Shown here piece by piece: positions 16,899 to 27,060 of a stretch of 64,000 nt of DNA. Within the stretch, counting starts at the first letter, position 1; each line of letters starts with the position of its first letter. The stretch is from Pseudomaricurvus hydrocarbonicus (GTDB taxonomy: Bacteria > Pseudomonadota > Gammaproteobacteria > Pseudomonadales > Cellvibrionaceae): the NCBI RefSeq assembly GCF_011602365.1, contig NZ_JAAONZ010000003.1, positions 124,001 to 188,000 of the forward strand, read 5' to 3'. Under the pieces are notes generated by a model. That model had not been told where the DNA came from and ran no database searches. It saw nothing but the letters and a program-made list of their open reading frames with translations. Position numbers and translations under genes: made by a program.

Positions 16899-17864
16899 AT
16901 AATTGCGCCCAATGGAGAATTTTGCCAGCTCGATCATGGCCTTTGTGAAAGGGTTTTCCGGCAAATGGTCCAGTTGCGCGATGGCCAGGTCGGCCTGTTC
17001 GTGGGCGCTGTCGGTGGTGTATTGCAGGGCGCCGGTTTCGCGCACAATGTTGACGATCGACTCCAGTTGATCGATGCCGCCGTTGCGGATGGCATTGGCA
17101 ATGATTTCCGCCTGCTCGCTGGTGCCTTCGCGCATGGCGTATATCAGTGGCAGGGTGGGTTTGCCTTCTGCCAGGTCGTCCCCGACATTTTTCCCCAGTG
17201 CTGCGGCGTTGCCTTCGTAGTCCAGGGCGTCGTCGACCAGTTGGAACGCCAGGCCAATGTGGTAGCCATAGCGTTTCAGTGCGTTGCGTTGCGTGTCGTT
17301 GGCGCCAGACAGAATGGCGCCGGTCTCGCAGGCGGCCTCAAACAAGGCCCCGGTTTTTTTGTAGATAACATCCAGGTAATTCGCTTCGCTGACGCTGGGG
17401 TCTTTGGCGTTGACCAGCTGCTGAACCTCACCTTCGGAAATGGTGTTGGTGGCGTCGGACAGGATTTGCATGATGTCCATGTTGCCGATGGCCACCATCA
17501 TCTGAAACGCGCGGGAGTACAGGAAGTCTCCCACCAGCACGCTGGGGGCGTTACCCCATTTGGCGTTGGCGGTGAGACGGCCGCGGCGCATGCTGGAGAT
17601 GTCCACCACGTCGTCATGAAGCAGGGTGGCGGTGTGAATAAACTCGATGATGGCCGCCAGATCCAGATGCTTGTTGCCGGTATTTGGATAGCCCAGTGCG
17701 TTTGCGGTCAGGAGCACCAGCAGGGGCCTGAGACGTTTTCCCCCGGCTTCCACCAGGTAATGTCCGATGTTTTCAACCAGATCAACGTCGGAGTGCAGTT
17801 GATCAATGATCAGTTGATTGACGGCGCTAAAATCACCTTCAACAGCTTTATGAAAAGGAAGCAT
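16896..17864 (-). CDS. ispB: Octaprenyl diphosphate synthase
   Basis: Long-chain trans-prenyl transferase making the ubiquinone/menaquinone side chain from isopentenyl diphosphate. It carries the first aspartate-rich motif LLHDDVVD (Asp84, Asp85, Asp88), GGKRLRPLL near residue 41-50, and the second motif FQLVDDALDYEG. Length 322 aa matches E. coli IspB. Chain length cannot be read from sequence alone, but the place divergent from rplU-rpmA is the conserved ispB position. A 13-bp duplication spans its stop codon. Confidence 0.94.
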   Translation of the reverse strand: MLPFHKAVEGDFSAVNQLIIDQLHSDVDLVENIGHYLVEAGGKRLRPLLVLLTANALGYPNTGNKHLDLAAIIEFIHTATLLHDDVVDISSMRRGRLTANAKWGNAPSVLVGDFLYSRAFQMMVAIGNMDIMQILSDATNTISEGEVQQLVNAKDPSVSEANYLDVIYKKTGALFEAACETGAILSGANDTQRNALKRYGYHIGLAFQLVDDALDYEGNAAALGKNVGDDLAEGKPTLPLIYAMREGTSEQAEIIANAIRNGGIDQLESIVNIVRETGALQYTTDSAHEQADLAIAQLDHLPENPFTKAMIELAKFSIGRNY

Positions 17865-18241
17865 GGGGGGTTAAATCCAGAAATGACGTAAAAAAGCGAT
17901 GTAGTCCGGCATGCTAGGGGGGAGGGGGAATGGTGTCAAGCGGGCCGGTGGTTTTATGCCCGCGGGCCTGTGTTTACGCGGCCGATGTTTACACCGGCCT
18001 GTATCGGAGGCTGTTTCCGGTCCGCAAAGGCCCTCATGGCGGGCGGTGGGGGTAATTTGAGGCTTGCGGGCTGGGTATCTTTGCCGTAGAATCTGCGCCC
18101 CTGCCGGTAGCTGTACTCAATTGACGGGTGTGGTTAGCGGGAACTGAACTGAGTTAGGTATACGACGCAAGCCTTTTCTAAAGTGTCCCAGGTGATTCTG
18201 GCGCTGCTTCGTGTCGTCCAATGTCTAATTGGAGCATGTAC
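17865..18241. other. Divergent ispB / rplU intergenic region
   Basis: Holds the upstream sequences of ispB (minus) and rplU (plus). A good sigma-70 promoter for rplU-rpmA lies at 18064-18092. The ~150 bases between promoter and start codon form a long leader that could carry an r-protein autoregulatory structure, but I cannot define one. No gene seen. Confidence 0.45.
18064..18092 (+). promoter_or_regulatory. Probable sigma-70 promoter of rplU-rpmA
   Basis: TTGCGG (-35) at 18064-18069, 17-base spacer, TAGAAT (-10) at 18087-18092. Five of six -10 bases match consensus. Confidence 0.55.
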
Positions 18242-18553
18242 ATGTACGCTGTATTTAAAAGTGGTGGTAAACAGCACCGCGTAGTGGAAGGCGAAACCCT
18301 GAAGCTGGAAAAAATTGAAGTCGCTACTGGCGAAACAATTGAGTTCGACGAAGTCTTTCTGGTTGCTAATGGCGAAGACATCAAAATCGGTGCACCGGTT
18401 GTTGAAGGCGCTAAAGTAACTGCAGAGGTGGTTAGCCACGGTCGCGGTGACAAGGTGAAAATCATCAAGTTCCGTCGTCGTAAGCACTCCATGAAGCGCC
18501 AAGGTCACCGTCAGTGGTACACCGAGGTGAAGATCACGGGTATTAAGGGTTAA
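18242..18553 (+). CDS. rplU: 50S ribosomal protein L21
   Basis: Ribosomal protein L21, 103 aa, binding 23S rRNA and L20. The sequence from [14 protein letters not shown] to [17 protein letters not shown] matches the family throughout. Of three close in-frame ATGs (18221, 18236, 18242) the last is chosen because the family begins at MYAVF and GGAG lies 7 bases before it. The stop lies in a weak 17-bp tandem repeat (18543-18576). Co-transcribed with rpmA. Confidence 0.97.
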   Translation: MYAVFKSGGKQHRVVEGETLKLEKIEVATGETIEFDEVFLVANGEDIKIGAPVVEGAKVTAEVVSHGRGDKVKIIKFRRRKHSMKRQGHRQWYTEVKITGIKG

Positions 18554-18602
18554 TTCTCTTTAAGGCTAACTTTTTAAGAATTCATTTGAAGGAGTTTGAA
18601 TC

Positions 18603-18860
18603 ATGGCTCACAAGAAAGCTGGTGGTAGTACTCGTAACGGTCGCGACTCAGAGAGTAAGCGACTGGGCGTTAAGCGTTTCGGCGGTCAAGTTGTAATTGC
18701 TGGCAATATCCTGGTGCGTCAGCGCGGAACTAGGTTCCATGCCGGTGACAACGTAGGTATTGGTAAAGATCACACTTTGTTCGCAAAAGCCGATGGCGTT
18801 GTGAAGTTTGAAGTGAAAGGCGAGAAAAACCGTAAGTTTGTCAGTATCGTTGCTGCTTAA
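18603..18860 (+). CDS. rpmA: 50S ribosomal protein L27
   Basis: Ribosomal protein L27, 85 aa, located near the peptidyl-transferase centre. It starts [20 protein letters not shown] with the flexible basic N-terminus and shows the family signature [19 protein letters not shown] lies just before the ATG. It is the second gene of the rplU-rpmA operon and is followed by a terminator. Confidence 0.98.
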   Translation: MAHKKAGGSTRNGRDSESKRLGVKRFGGQVVIAGNILVRQRGTRFHAGDNVGIGKDHTLFAKADGVVKFEVKGEKNRKFVSIVAA

Positions 18861-18911
18861 GTCGCAACGGCACTGAGATGCTGGTTTGGGGGCTTGGTCC
18901 CCAGCCTGAAC

Positions 18912-18941
18912 AAAAGCCCCGTCATCTATGATGGGGCTTTT
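18912..18941 (+). terminator. Rho-independent terminator after rpmA
   Basis: AAAAGCCCCGTCAT faces ATGATGGGGCTTTT; the inner pairs open to form the loop, the GC-rich stem is followed by TTTT. Confidence 0.8.
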
Positions 18942-19122
18942 GCGTTTGGACGGTCCAAAAAATCTCGCCACCATGGGGTGGTTTGAGGGTGGATCTGTCG
19001 GAATGTGCGCCCGCCTGAGCTGGCGCGCCTTAAATTATACGTCCTGACCTGAGGCGCCCTAGAGGCTGCTGGGTCGGGTTGCTGCGAGGTCTGTATGGCC
19101 TCGCAATGTTGCCTGGTATTGA

Positions 19123-20361
<1,239 letters not shown>

Positions 20362-20369
20362 CATCCAGG

Positions 20370-20390
20370 CTAGTGACTAGTCACTAGAGG
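20370..20390. repeat. Degenerate CTAGNNN heptamer triplet with an 18-bp palindrome
   Basis: CTAGTGA / CTAGTCA / CTAGAGG with period 7; the first 18 bases (20370-20387) form a perfect palindrome. It lies 8 bases after the obgE stop. Confidence 0.7.
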
Positions 20391-20422
20391 GTAGATAAAG
20401 AGATGCGAGTGAATCTGTTGGG

Positions 20423-21544
20423 ATGAGTATTCGAGAGCAGTTACCCGCGACGCGTCGCTGGGTGGTCAAAATTGGCAGTGCGCTGTTGACGAACAATGGC
20501 CAGGGGCTGGATGTGGCGGCCATTGCTGGCTGGGTTGAGCAGCTGTCTCATTTGCAAAAGCAGGGTATCGAGCTGGTGTTGGTGTCGTCCGGCGCGGTGG
20601 CGGCGGGCATGACCCGGCTGGGCTGGACCGAGCGTCCGGACGCTATACATGAGTTGCAGGCCGCTGCTGCGGTGGGTCAAACCGGTCTGGTGCAGGCCTA
20701 TGAGCAGGAATTTCAAAAATACGGCATAAATACCGCGCAGGTGCTGCTGGACCACGACGACCTGTCCAATCGCCAGCGCTATCTGAATGCGCGCTCGACC
20801 CTGCGAGCTTTAACCGGTCTGGGTGTGATTCCGATCGTGAATGAAAACGACACGGTGGTGACGGACGAAATCCGCTTTGGTGATAACGATACCCTGGGGG
20901 CCCTGGTGGCCAATCTGGTGGAGGCCGAAGTGCTGGTTATTCTCACCGATCAGGATGGTATGTATACCGCTGATCCGCGCTCCAATCCCGACGCCAGTTT
21001 GATTGGTGAGGCTGAGGCCAGCGACACCAGTCTGGATGCCCGTGCGGGCGACGGTGGCAAGTTGGGGCGCGGCGGCATGATTACCAAGGTGCGGGCGGCG
21101 CGCCTGGCGGCACGGTCCGGGGCTCACACGGTGATTGTGGGTGGTCGTATCGACAATGTGGTGACCCGGCTGCAGCAGGGCGAAGCACTGGGAACCTTGT
21201 TGACCGCTGATCAGCAGCCACAGGCGGCGCGCAAACGCTGGCTGGCCGGTCACCTGCAGGTGAAGGGGCGACTGGTGCTGGATGATGGCGCGGTCAGGGT
21301 GCTGACGCTGCAAGGTAAAAGTTTGCTGCCGGTGGGTGTGAGGGCTGTTGAGGGTGATTTTCACCGTGGCGACATGGTGTCCTGTGTCGATGCTCAGGGA
21401 GTGGAGGTTGCTCGCGGGCTGGTCAACTACAGTGTGCAGGAGTCCCGTCGTATCATCGGGCGCCCCAGCGAAGACATAGAGTCCCGCCTGGGCTATGTCG
21501 ATGAGCTGGAATTGATTCACCGCGATAACCTGGTTGTTCTTTGA
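20423..21544 (+). CDS. proB: Glutamate 5-kinase
   Basis: First enzyme of proline synthesis, phosphorylating glutamate with ATP. The amino-acid kinase domain begins [14 protein letters not shown] and includes [26 protein letters not shown] and [12 protein letters not shown]-terminal PUA domain (about residues 280-365, [11 protein letters not shown]) is present as in most gammaproteobacteria, giving 373 aa. Conserved position downstream of obgE. proA is not adjacent. Confidence 0.96.
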   Translation: MSIREQLPATRRWVVKIGSALLTNNGQGLDVAAIAGWVEQLSHLQKQGIELVLVSSGAVAAGMTRLGWTERPDAIHELQAAAAVGQTGLVQAYEQEFQKYGINTAQVLLDHDDLSNRQRYLNARSTLRALTGLGVIPIVNENDTVVTDEIRFGDNDTLGALVANLVEAEVLVILTDQDGMYTADPRSNPDASLIGEAEASDTSLDARAGDGGKLGRGGMITKVRAARLAARSGAHTVIVGGRIDNVVTRLQQGEALGTLLTADQQPQAARKRWLAGHLQVKGRLVLDDGAVRVLTLQGKSLLPVGVRAVEGDFHRGDMVSCVDAQGVEVARGLVNYSVQESRRIIGRPSEDIESRLGYVDELELIHRDNLVVL

Positions 21545-21624
21545 TGGCTGAGCTGTTCACCAGGGCTTGAGCCATCTGATTCGGATTTACCCCGGATGCT
21601 GAGGTGAGAGGTTGTTGTCCTTTT

Positions 21625-21652
21625 CTCGCGTCTCGCATCTCGCAACTCGAGA
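21625..21652. repeat. Four degenerate CTCGNNN heptamers
   Basis: CTCGCGT, CTCGCAT, CTCGCAA and CTCGAGA in tandem, exact period 7, immediately upstream of the aminotransferase start. Confidence 0.75.
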
Positions 21653-21662
21653 CTGCCTTTTT

Positions 21663-22718
21663 ATGAGCATATTCAAAGATCACATTGATGCCATGACGGC
21701 CTACACCCCTCCGTTGGAGGGGCGGGATCCTGTGGCCTACACGCTGTTGGATTTTAACGAGCGGACCATTGAGGTGGTGGAGCCTATACGTCAGGCGCTG
21801 CACGCGTTCATTGATGGCGGGCGCCTGCATATGTACCCCTCCTACGGCGATATCGTCGAAAAGATTGCGGCTTACGCCGGGGTCGAGGCCGGGCAGGTGA
21901 TGATCACCAATGGCTCGGATCATGGCATTGATCTCATCATTCGTTCGGCCTGTCAGGCGGGGGATGAGATCATTATTCCCGGCCCCAGTTTTGCCATGTA
22001 TGGCCAGTGCGCCAGGTTTGAGGGCTTGAGTATTGTTGAGCCGCAATACACTCGCGAGGGCGGTTACCCGGTGGCAGAGGTGATTGCTGCGGTGACGGAG
22101 AAAACCCGTGTGGTGGTGGTGTCTAACCCCAATAACCCCTGTGGAACTCTGGTGGCTCCGGACGAGATTGTGCGCATTGCCAAAGCTGCTCCTGGCGCCG
22201 CCATCTTGGTGGATGAGTGCTATTTCGAATACAGTAAGGTGACGGTGGCGGATCGGTTGCTGGAGTGTCCTAATATTGTGATTACCCGCACCTTCTCCAA
22301 GACGTGGGGCTTGCCTTCGGTGCGCCTGGGTTATGTCTTGAGTGTGGCGGACAACATCAACGCGCTGCTGAACGTCAGAGGGCCTTACGATATCAATCAG
22401 TTTGCCGTCGTGGCTGTGAGTACGGGGCTGGATGCGCCGGATGTAAGTCTGGCCTATGTGGACGAGGTGATGACGGTGTCCAAGCCCATGCTGGAGTCTT
22501 TTCTGGATGAGGTGGGGATTGCCTACTGGCCCAGTGCGGCGAATTACCTGTGGACTTTTCCTGAGGAGCCGCAGGCGCTGGAATTGGCGTTGCGGGAAGC
22601 CCGGATCCTGGTGCGTCCCAAGGCGGATGGGGCGAACCGTTTGGGGCTGAGGATCACCATTGGCACTGTTGAGCAAACTCGCAGGGTGATTGAGGTGCTG
22701 CGTCAGGCGTTGGCCTAG
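21663..22718 (+). CDS. hisC: HisC-like pyridoxal-phosphate aminotransferase
   Basis: Class I/II aminotransferase closest in pattern to histidinol-phosphate aminotransferase. Seen are YPSYGDIVEKIAAYAGV, TNGSDHGIDLIIR, SNPNNPCGT (cofactor Asn), VDECYFEY (Asp, Tyr) and RTFSKTWGLPSVRLGY with the PLP lysine in FSKTW; the last arginine motif is LGLRITIGT. Length from ATG 21663 is 351 aa, typical of HisC. An earlier in-frame TTG (21612) would read through a heptamer repeat and is rejected. No other his genes are nearby, so it may be a paralogue with another substrate (aromatic amino acids, for example). Confidence 0.8.
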   Translation: MSIFKDHIDAMTAYTPPLEGRDPVAYTLLDFNERTIEVVEPIRQALHAFIDGGRLHMYPSYGDIVEKIAAYAGVEAGQVMITNGSDHGIDLIIRSACQAGDEIIIPGPSFAMYGQCARFEGLSIVEPQYTREGGYPVAEVIAAVTEKTRVVVVSNPNNPCGTLVAPDEIVRIAKAAPGAAILVDECYFEYSKVTVADRLLECPNIVITRTFSKTWGLPSVRLGYVLSVADNINALLNVRGPYDINQFAVVAVSTGLDAPDVSLAYVDEVMTVSKPMLESFLDEVGIAYWPSAANYLWTFPEEPQALELALREARILVRPKADGANRLGLRITIGTVEQTRRVIEVLRQALA

Positions 22719-22834
22719 GGGGGCTTGTGGGCGGATGGGTCGCGAGGGCTGCGGTGGCGGCTTAAGTTGGCGGCCTGTCCGTGTTTCTTGTCGCTGTGGA
22801 CGCCCTGTGTTTGCGGCAATAAGGTGATTGAGCA

Positions 22835-22874
22835 GACACAAAAAAGCCGACTTTTAAGTCGGCTTTTTTGTGTC
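22835..22874. terminator. Bidirectional terminator between hisC and rpsT
   Basis: Perfect 19-bp stem with 2-base centre; A6 on the left and T6 on the right flank the GCCGACTT core. It serves the convergent hisC and rpsT genes. Confidence 0.92.
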
Positions 22875-22893
22875 TGACCCGAAATGCCTTGGC

Positions 22894-23160
22894 TTAAGCA
22901 GCCAGGGCCTTAATTTGGGCGTTCAGACGACTCTTGTGACGAGCGGCTTTATTCTTGTGAATAATGCCTTTGTCAGCAATGCGATCCAGAACGGGAACCG
23001 CTGCAGTGAAAGCCGCTTTAGCTTGTTCTGCGTCACCAGCTTCGATGGCTGCAATTACTTTTTTGAGGTAAGTGCGCGCCATGGAGCGCAGGCTAGCGTT
23101 GTGCTTGCGTGCCTTTTCGTTTTGGCGCGCACGTTTTTTTGCTTGGGGTGAATTGGCCAC
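22894..23160 (-). CDS. rpsT: 30S ribosomal protein S20
   Basis: Ribosomal protein S20, 88 aa, binding 16S rRNA. Sequence runs (V/M)[19 protein letters not shown] to [16 protein letters not shown] and matches the family, including the [10 protein letters not shown] and [13 protein letters not shown] segments. The GTG at 23160 is chosen because the family begins at [10 protein letters not shown] and AGGAG lies upstream of it; a weak start codon is also used for S20 in E. coli, where it takes part in autoregulation. An upstream in-frame ATG would add an unrelated tail. Confidence 0.96.
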   Translation of the reverse strand: MANSPQAKKRARQNEKARKHNASLRSMARTYLKKVIAAIEAGDAEQAKAAFTAAVPVLDRIADKGIIHKNKAARHKSRLNAQIKALAA

Positions 23161-23311
23161 CGTATTGCTCCTGTTAAAATTCGGGTACAAATCAAGGACG
23201 CGACATTATGCCGATTTATTGCCCCGTGTCAACTTAAGGGGGCAATAAATCGTCGAGAAAGGCAGGGATAACGCCGTTCTTTATTGATTTGGAGTGATGG
23301 GTAGCGGGAGG

Positions 23312-23590
23312 CTATTGTCCAGCCGCGATCGGAGTCACATTGTCGGTTTCGTGGGTTTCTTCCAGCAGGACCTCGGGCTTGCCTTTGCAGGCTCTGGCAA
23401 GCGCGTCACGACGCTTGGCCAGCAATAAGCCAATGGCTTCGCTGAGGTTTTCGTCAATGTCCACTTCTTGTTCGATTAAGCTGGTGATGTTGGCCGCCAG
23501 CTCCAGCATCTTGTCGTGTTCTTCAGCGTCTTTTTTGTTGTCGAACATACTTCCGTCTCTGTCGCATTTCCAAACGGCAATTACAGCCAT
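23312..23590 (-). CDS. yebG: YebG-like SOS-response protein
   Basis: A 92-residue protein resembling E. coli YebG: short N-terminal strand region (MAVIAVWKCDRDG), then SFxxKKEAxxYDKMLxxA-like helix (here FDNKKDAEEHDKMLELAANI), a second helix ending in LLLAKRRDALAR. Its biochemical role is unknown. The link to SOS is supported by a 20-bp LexA box 20 bases upstream of the start. It faces away from murJ. Confidence 0.78.
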   Translation of the reverse strand: MAVIAVWKCDRDGSMFDNKKDAEEHDKMLELAANITSLIEQEVDIDENLSEAIGLLLAKRRDALARACKGKPEVLLEETHETDNVTPIAAGQ

Positions 23591-23609
23591 GATTCGGCTC
23601 CTGTGAGTT

Positions 23610-23629
23610 TACTGTTTGGATGTACAGTA
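23610..23629. promoter_or_regulatory. LexA operator (SOS box)
   Basis: TACTGTTTGGATGTACAGTA fits the gammaproteobacterial LexA consensus TACTGT-N8-ACAGTA at both six-base arms. It lies 20 bases upstream of yebG, the position expected for repression. Confidence 0.9.
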
Positions 23630-23730
23630 TTTGGCTGGAGCCTGGATGTCAAGCTCGCTGTTTCTTTCATGGCTGAAGTTCGTTGTGGGTGAGCAGTGGC
23701 TAAAAAGACAGGGCTGAGGGTGGAATCCGT

Positions 23731-23752
23731 GGCTGTTGTAGGGCTGTTGTAG
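23731..23752. repeat. Exact 11-bp tandem duplication
   Basis: GGCTGTTGTAG at 23731-23741 and again at 23742-23752, upstream of murJ. Confidence 0.85.
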
Positions 23753-23925
23753 GTCTGGTGGAGGGCAGAGGCAAGAAAAACACCGGCAAATCAGGTGTTG
23801 GAGGTTCAGGCTTTCTGGCCCAGGGGCGGGGCTTACATTACACTTCGGGCTTTTACTGCACGCAGTGGGTTTTGGTGAAAAGCCGGCGGCGGGTTGTTTT
23901 TCTTATTTTGAGTGTGCGATTGGAG

Positions 23926-25548
23926 ATGAGCTTGCAAGGCAAGGATCAAGAGCCGGATAACGGCGAGGTGATAACAGCCCCGGAATTGCCAAAGCCGCCG
24001 GGCTTGTTGAGGTCCAGTGCCGTGGTCGGGGTTATGACCATGCTGTCGCGGGTGCTGGGGTTGCTGCGGGATGTGGTTTTTGCCCGCTTCATTGGCGCAG
24101 AAGCGGGGGCTGATGCCTTCTTTGTGGCGTTTAAAATACCCAACTTTTTGCGTCGCCTGTTTGCCGAGGGGGCGTTTGCACAGGCGTTTGTGCCGGTGTT
24201 GTCGGAATATCGGGCGCAGGGCAGTGTGGCGGCGGTGAGGGGGTTGCTGGATCGTGTGGCCGGCTGTCTGGGGTTGACTCTGACGTTGTTAACCGCGCTG
24301 GCGATGATCGGGGCGCCGGTGCTGACGGCCGTATTTGCCCCCGGCTTTCTGAATGATCCGGTGCGTTTTCCGCTGGCATCGGACATGATTCGAATTACCT
24401 TTCCCTATCTGCTGTTGATCTCAATGACCGGCTTTGCCGGCGCGATTCTCAACAGCTATGACCGCTTTGCGGTGCCTGCCTTTACCCCGGTGTTGTTGAA
24501 TGTGGCTTTGATTTCGTCCGCGGTGTTGGCGGCCCCGTATTTTGATCCACCGGTGATGGCGCTGGCGTGGGGGGTATTGGCGGCCGGGGTGATTCAGCTG
24601 CTGTTCCAGCTGCCTTTTCTGGTGCGGTTGGGGTTGATGCCGAGGCCGAAGGTGGATTGGCAGGATGACGGGGTCAAACGCATTCTGGGCTTAATGGCAC
24701 CGGCAATTTTTGGGGTGTCGGTCAGTCAGATTAATCTGTTGCTGGATACGGTGTTGGCGTCTTTTTTGCCCACTGGCAGCGTTTCCTGGCTGTACTACTC
24801 AGACCGCTTGGCCGAGTTGCCGCTGGGTGTGTTTGCCATCGCCATTGCGACTGTGATCTTGCCGGGCCTGTCTCGTCAGAACGCCAGTGAAGACCCGCTT
24901 AAGTTTTCTCAAACCCTGGATTGGGCGGTGAAAACGGTGTTGCTGATTGCCTTGCCGGCGGCGGTGGCGCTGATTATCCTGGCTCAACCCATTTTGACCA
25001 CACTGTTTCAATACGGCAAAACACTGCCTGAGGACATCGCCATGTCCACCCTCAGCTTGCGGGCTTATGCGCTCGGGCTGGTGGCGTTTATGTTGATTAA
25101 GGTGTTGGCGCCGGGTTATTACGCTCGTCAGGACATGAAAACGCCGGTCAAAATCGGCGTAATTGCCATGGTCAGCAACATGGTGCTGAATCTGGTGTTT
25201 GTGCTGCCATTCTACTTTCTCTGGAATATTGGTCATGTGGGGCTGGCGCTGGCGACCTCTGCGTCAGCGTTCATTAACATGGGGTTGTTGTGGCGTGGTT
25301 TGTCGAGGCAGGGGGTGTATCGGTCAGTTTCGCCCTGGGGCAGGGTAATCCTCCAGTTGTTGGTGGCGAATCTGGCGATGGCAGTGGCGCTGCTGTGGGT
25401 GATGTCACGGCTGACGGGTTGGGCGGATTGGCTCTGGTCAGAGCGAGTTGTGGCCCTGGCGCTGTTGTGTGTGACCGGGTTGGTTGTCTACGGCTCGGTC
25501 TTGTTGGCTGCAGGGATGCGTCTGCGGGACTTTCGCGGGGCGCATTGA
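23926..25548 (+). CDS. murJ: Lipid II flippase MurJ
   Basis: Polytopic inner-membrane protein (about 14 membrane segments) that flips lipid II for peptidoglycan synthesis. Family hallmarks are VVGVMTMLSRVLGLLRDVVFARFIG, FFVAFKIPNFLRRLFAEGAFAQAFVPV, INLLLDTVLASFLPTGSVSWLYYSDRLAELPLGVFAIAIATV and LRAYALGLVAFMLIKVLAPGYYAR, given here only by their first and last words in the frame 24020-25140. From ATG 23926 the protein is 540 aa, slightly longer than E. coli MurJ. The ribosome binding site is poor (GGAG directly touches the ATG), so TTG 23920 or GTG 23914 are alternatives. Upstream of ribF, as in Pseudomonas. Confidence 0.92.
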   Translation: MSLQGKDQEPDNGEVITAPELPKPPGLLRSSAVVGVMTMLSRVLGLLRDVVFARFIGAEAGADAFFVAFKIPNFLRRLFAEGAFAQAFVPVLSEYRAQGSVAAVRGLLDRVAGCLGLTLTLLTALAMIGAPVLTAVFAPGFLNDPVRFPLASDMIRITFPYLLLISMTGFAGAILNSYDRFAVPAFTPVLLNVALISSAVLAAPYFDPPVMALAWGVLAAGVIQLLFQLPFLVRLGLMPRPKVDWQDDGVKRILGLMAPAIFGVSVSQINLLLDTVLASFLPTGSVSWLYYSDRLAELPLGVFAIAIATVILPGLSRQNASEDPLKFSQTLDWAVKTVLLIALPAAVALIILAQPILTTLFQYGKTLPEDIAMSTLSLRAYALGLVAFMLIKVLAPGYYARQDMKTPVKIGVIAMVSNMVLNLVFVLPFYFLWNIGHVGLALATSASAFINMGLLWRGLSRQGVYRSVSPWGRVILQLLVANLAMAVALLWVMSRLTGWADWLWSERVVALALLCVTGLVVYGSVLLAAGMRLRDFRGAH

Positions 25549-25774
25549 TGGTCCGGGGGCTGCAACAGGCGCAAGCGTTGCTTGGCGCTGAGATCTGGGC
25601 CACTTAACCCGAGGGCCTGATCTGAGGTATACTTCGGCGTCTGTATATCGGGGTATTCGAGCTGCCCGCCAGTATCTTGCTGTGGCCGTTTCGAGGTTTT
25701 TCTCTTAGTTGCCACCGCTGGTGAGTTCGGTGGCCGCCGATGATGGACATAACTGCCCGGGAACGTAAATTCAA

Positions 25775-26743
25775 TTGAGCCAGCCTGTGAACCAAATTCA
25801 GCAGCACTTTATTCGCGGAATGCATAACCTGCGCCCTTTACATCACGGCAGTGTGGTTACCATAGGCTCCTTTGACGGCGTGCATTTGGGTCACCAGGCG
25901 ATTATCCGGCAGGTGACGGAAAAAGCCGCTGAACTCAATTTGCCTTCTGTGGTGGTGGTGTTCGAGCCTCAACCTCATGAGTTTTTCTCCGCAGAGCAGG
26001 CCCCGGCAAGGTTAATGCGGTTGCGGGAAAAGGCCTTTGCCCTGTTCGAGGCGGGCATTGATCGGGTCTGCTGCCTGCAGTTCAACCAGGCGCTGCGCTC
26101 CCTCTCGGCAGAGGAATTTGTGCAGCAGATTCTGGTCGACGGCCTGGGGGTCAAACACCTGATCGTGGGTGACGACTTCCGCTTTGGCAAGGATCGCTGT
26201 GGCGGGTACAGCTACCTGGCGAAAGCGGGGCAAAAACAGGGGTTTGAGGTGTGTGATACCCACACGTTTGAGGTGGACGGCGAGCGGGTGAGCAGTACCC
26301 GGATTCGCAAACAGCTTGAGCTGGCAAATTTTGAAGAGGCTGCCCGGCTGTTGGGCAAGCCCTACACCATCAGTGGGCATGTCGGTTACGGGCAGCAGCT
26401 GGGACGCACCCTGGGTGTGCCGACGGCGAATGTGCATTTGCAGCGCTATCGTTCCCCGTTGCAGGGCGTGTTTGCGGTGCGCGCCACCTTGCCGGATGGG
26501 CGTGTTTGCGATGGCGTGGCCAATGTGGGGGTCCGCCCCACCATTGGCGAAAAGATCAAGCCGATCCTGGAGGTTCATCTGTTGGACTTTACGGGCTCGC
26601 TGTACGGCAAAATCCTGACCGTAGAATTTTTGCACAAGCTGCGGGAAGAGAAAAAATTTGCTTCGGTAGATCTGCTGAAAGCACAGATTTATCGGGATAT
26701 TGATGAGGCGAAGGCGTACTTTGCCCTGGAATCCACGGTCTAG
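25775..26743 (+). CDS. ribF: Bifunctional riboflavin kinase / FMN adenylyltransferase
   Basis: Makes FMN and FAD from riboflavin. The N-terminal nucleotidyltransferase has TIGSFDGVHLGHQ and the later VGDDFRFGKDRCG and VSSTRIRK; the C-terminal kinase has GKPYTISGHVGYGQQLGRTLGVPTANV and VANVGVRPTIG. Total 322 aa. The true start is uncertain (TTG 25775, GTG 25787 or ATG 25820 just before HNLRP); none has a strong ribosome binding site. Followed by 317 bases of non-coding sequence with a degenerate repeat before ileS. Confidence 0.93.
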   Translation: MSQPVNQIQQHFIRGMHNLRPLHHGSVVTIGSFDGVHLGHQAIIRQVTEKAAELNLPSVVVVFEPQPHEFFSAEQAPARLMRLREKAFALFEAGIDRVCCLQFNQALRSLSAEEFVQQILVDGLGVKHLIVGDDFRFGKDRCGGYSYLAKAGQKQGFEVCDTHTFEVDGERVSSTRIRKQLELANFEEAARLLGKPYTISGHVGYGQQLGRTLGVPTANVHLQRYRSPLQGVFAVRATLPDGRVCDGVANVGVRPTIGEKIKPILEVHLLDFTGSLYGKILTVEFLHKLREEKKFASVDLLKAQIYRDIDEAKAYFALESTV

Positions 26744-27060
26744 CCTGTCACGGCTGGCCGCTGCAAGTAGTATCCGTTTGTTGAAAAGTACTGTCCGTTT
26801 TTTGGAAAGTACTATGAGTTTTTGAGCAGTATTGTGAGTTTATTGAAGCTGCTGTGAGGTTGCTGAAAGTGCTGTGCCAAGTACTTCGAAAACAACACTG
26901 AACAGTAGCCGAAAAGTTATCTGAAACGTTGGCCGGGGCTCCGCCTTAGGTCGAAATATTAAAAGCCCGATCTTCAAGGCGTTGCTTCTCCAAGGTTCAT
27001 CGATCCGAGCCGTTTACGAGCGAAGCCCGCGTTGAGCATCAAACGACAATTGTTGGAACT
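26744..27060. other. ribF-ileS intergenic region
   Basis: The first half is a degenerate ~20-bp tandem array (26769-26890). The remainder has no recognisable promoter or structured leader; in particular no T-box or tRNA is visible. Confidence 0.5.
26769..26890. repeat. Six degenerate ~20-bp tandem units
   Basis: Units start at 26769, 26787, 26808, 26828, 26848 and 26868 (18, 21, 20, 20, 20 and 23 bp). Consensus is close to AGTACTGTGAGTTTNTTGAA. Units 3 and 4 are the most alike. Confidence 0.75.

Larger units (their letters stand above)
23591..23925. other. Divergent yebG / murJ intergenic region
   Basis: Contains the LexA box (23610-23629) and an exact 11-bp tandem duplication (23731-23752). 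An open frame in phase with murJ extends back to 23758 but has no family similarity before 23926. No separate gene seen. Confidence 0.4.

Noticed and set aside
21453-22841. 462-codon open frame on the minus strand opposite hisC
   Set aside because: Arg/His/Gln-rich shadow frame crossing a gene boundary and a terminator; not a protein.
26891-27060. tRNA or T-box upstream of ileS
   Set aside because: No cloverleaf, no CCA end, no T-box sequence; T-boxes are not expected in gammaproteobacteria.
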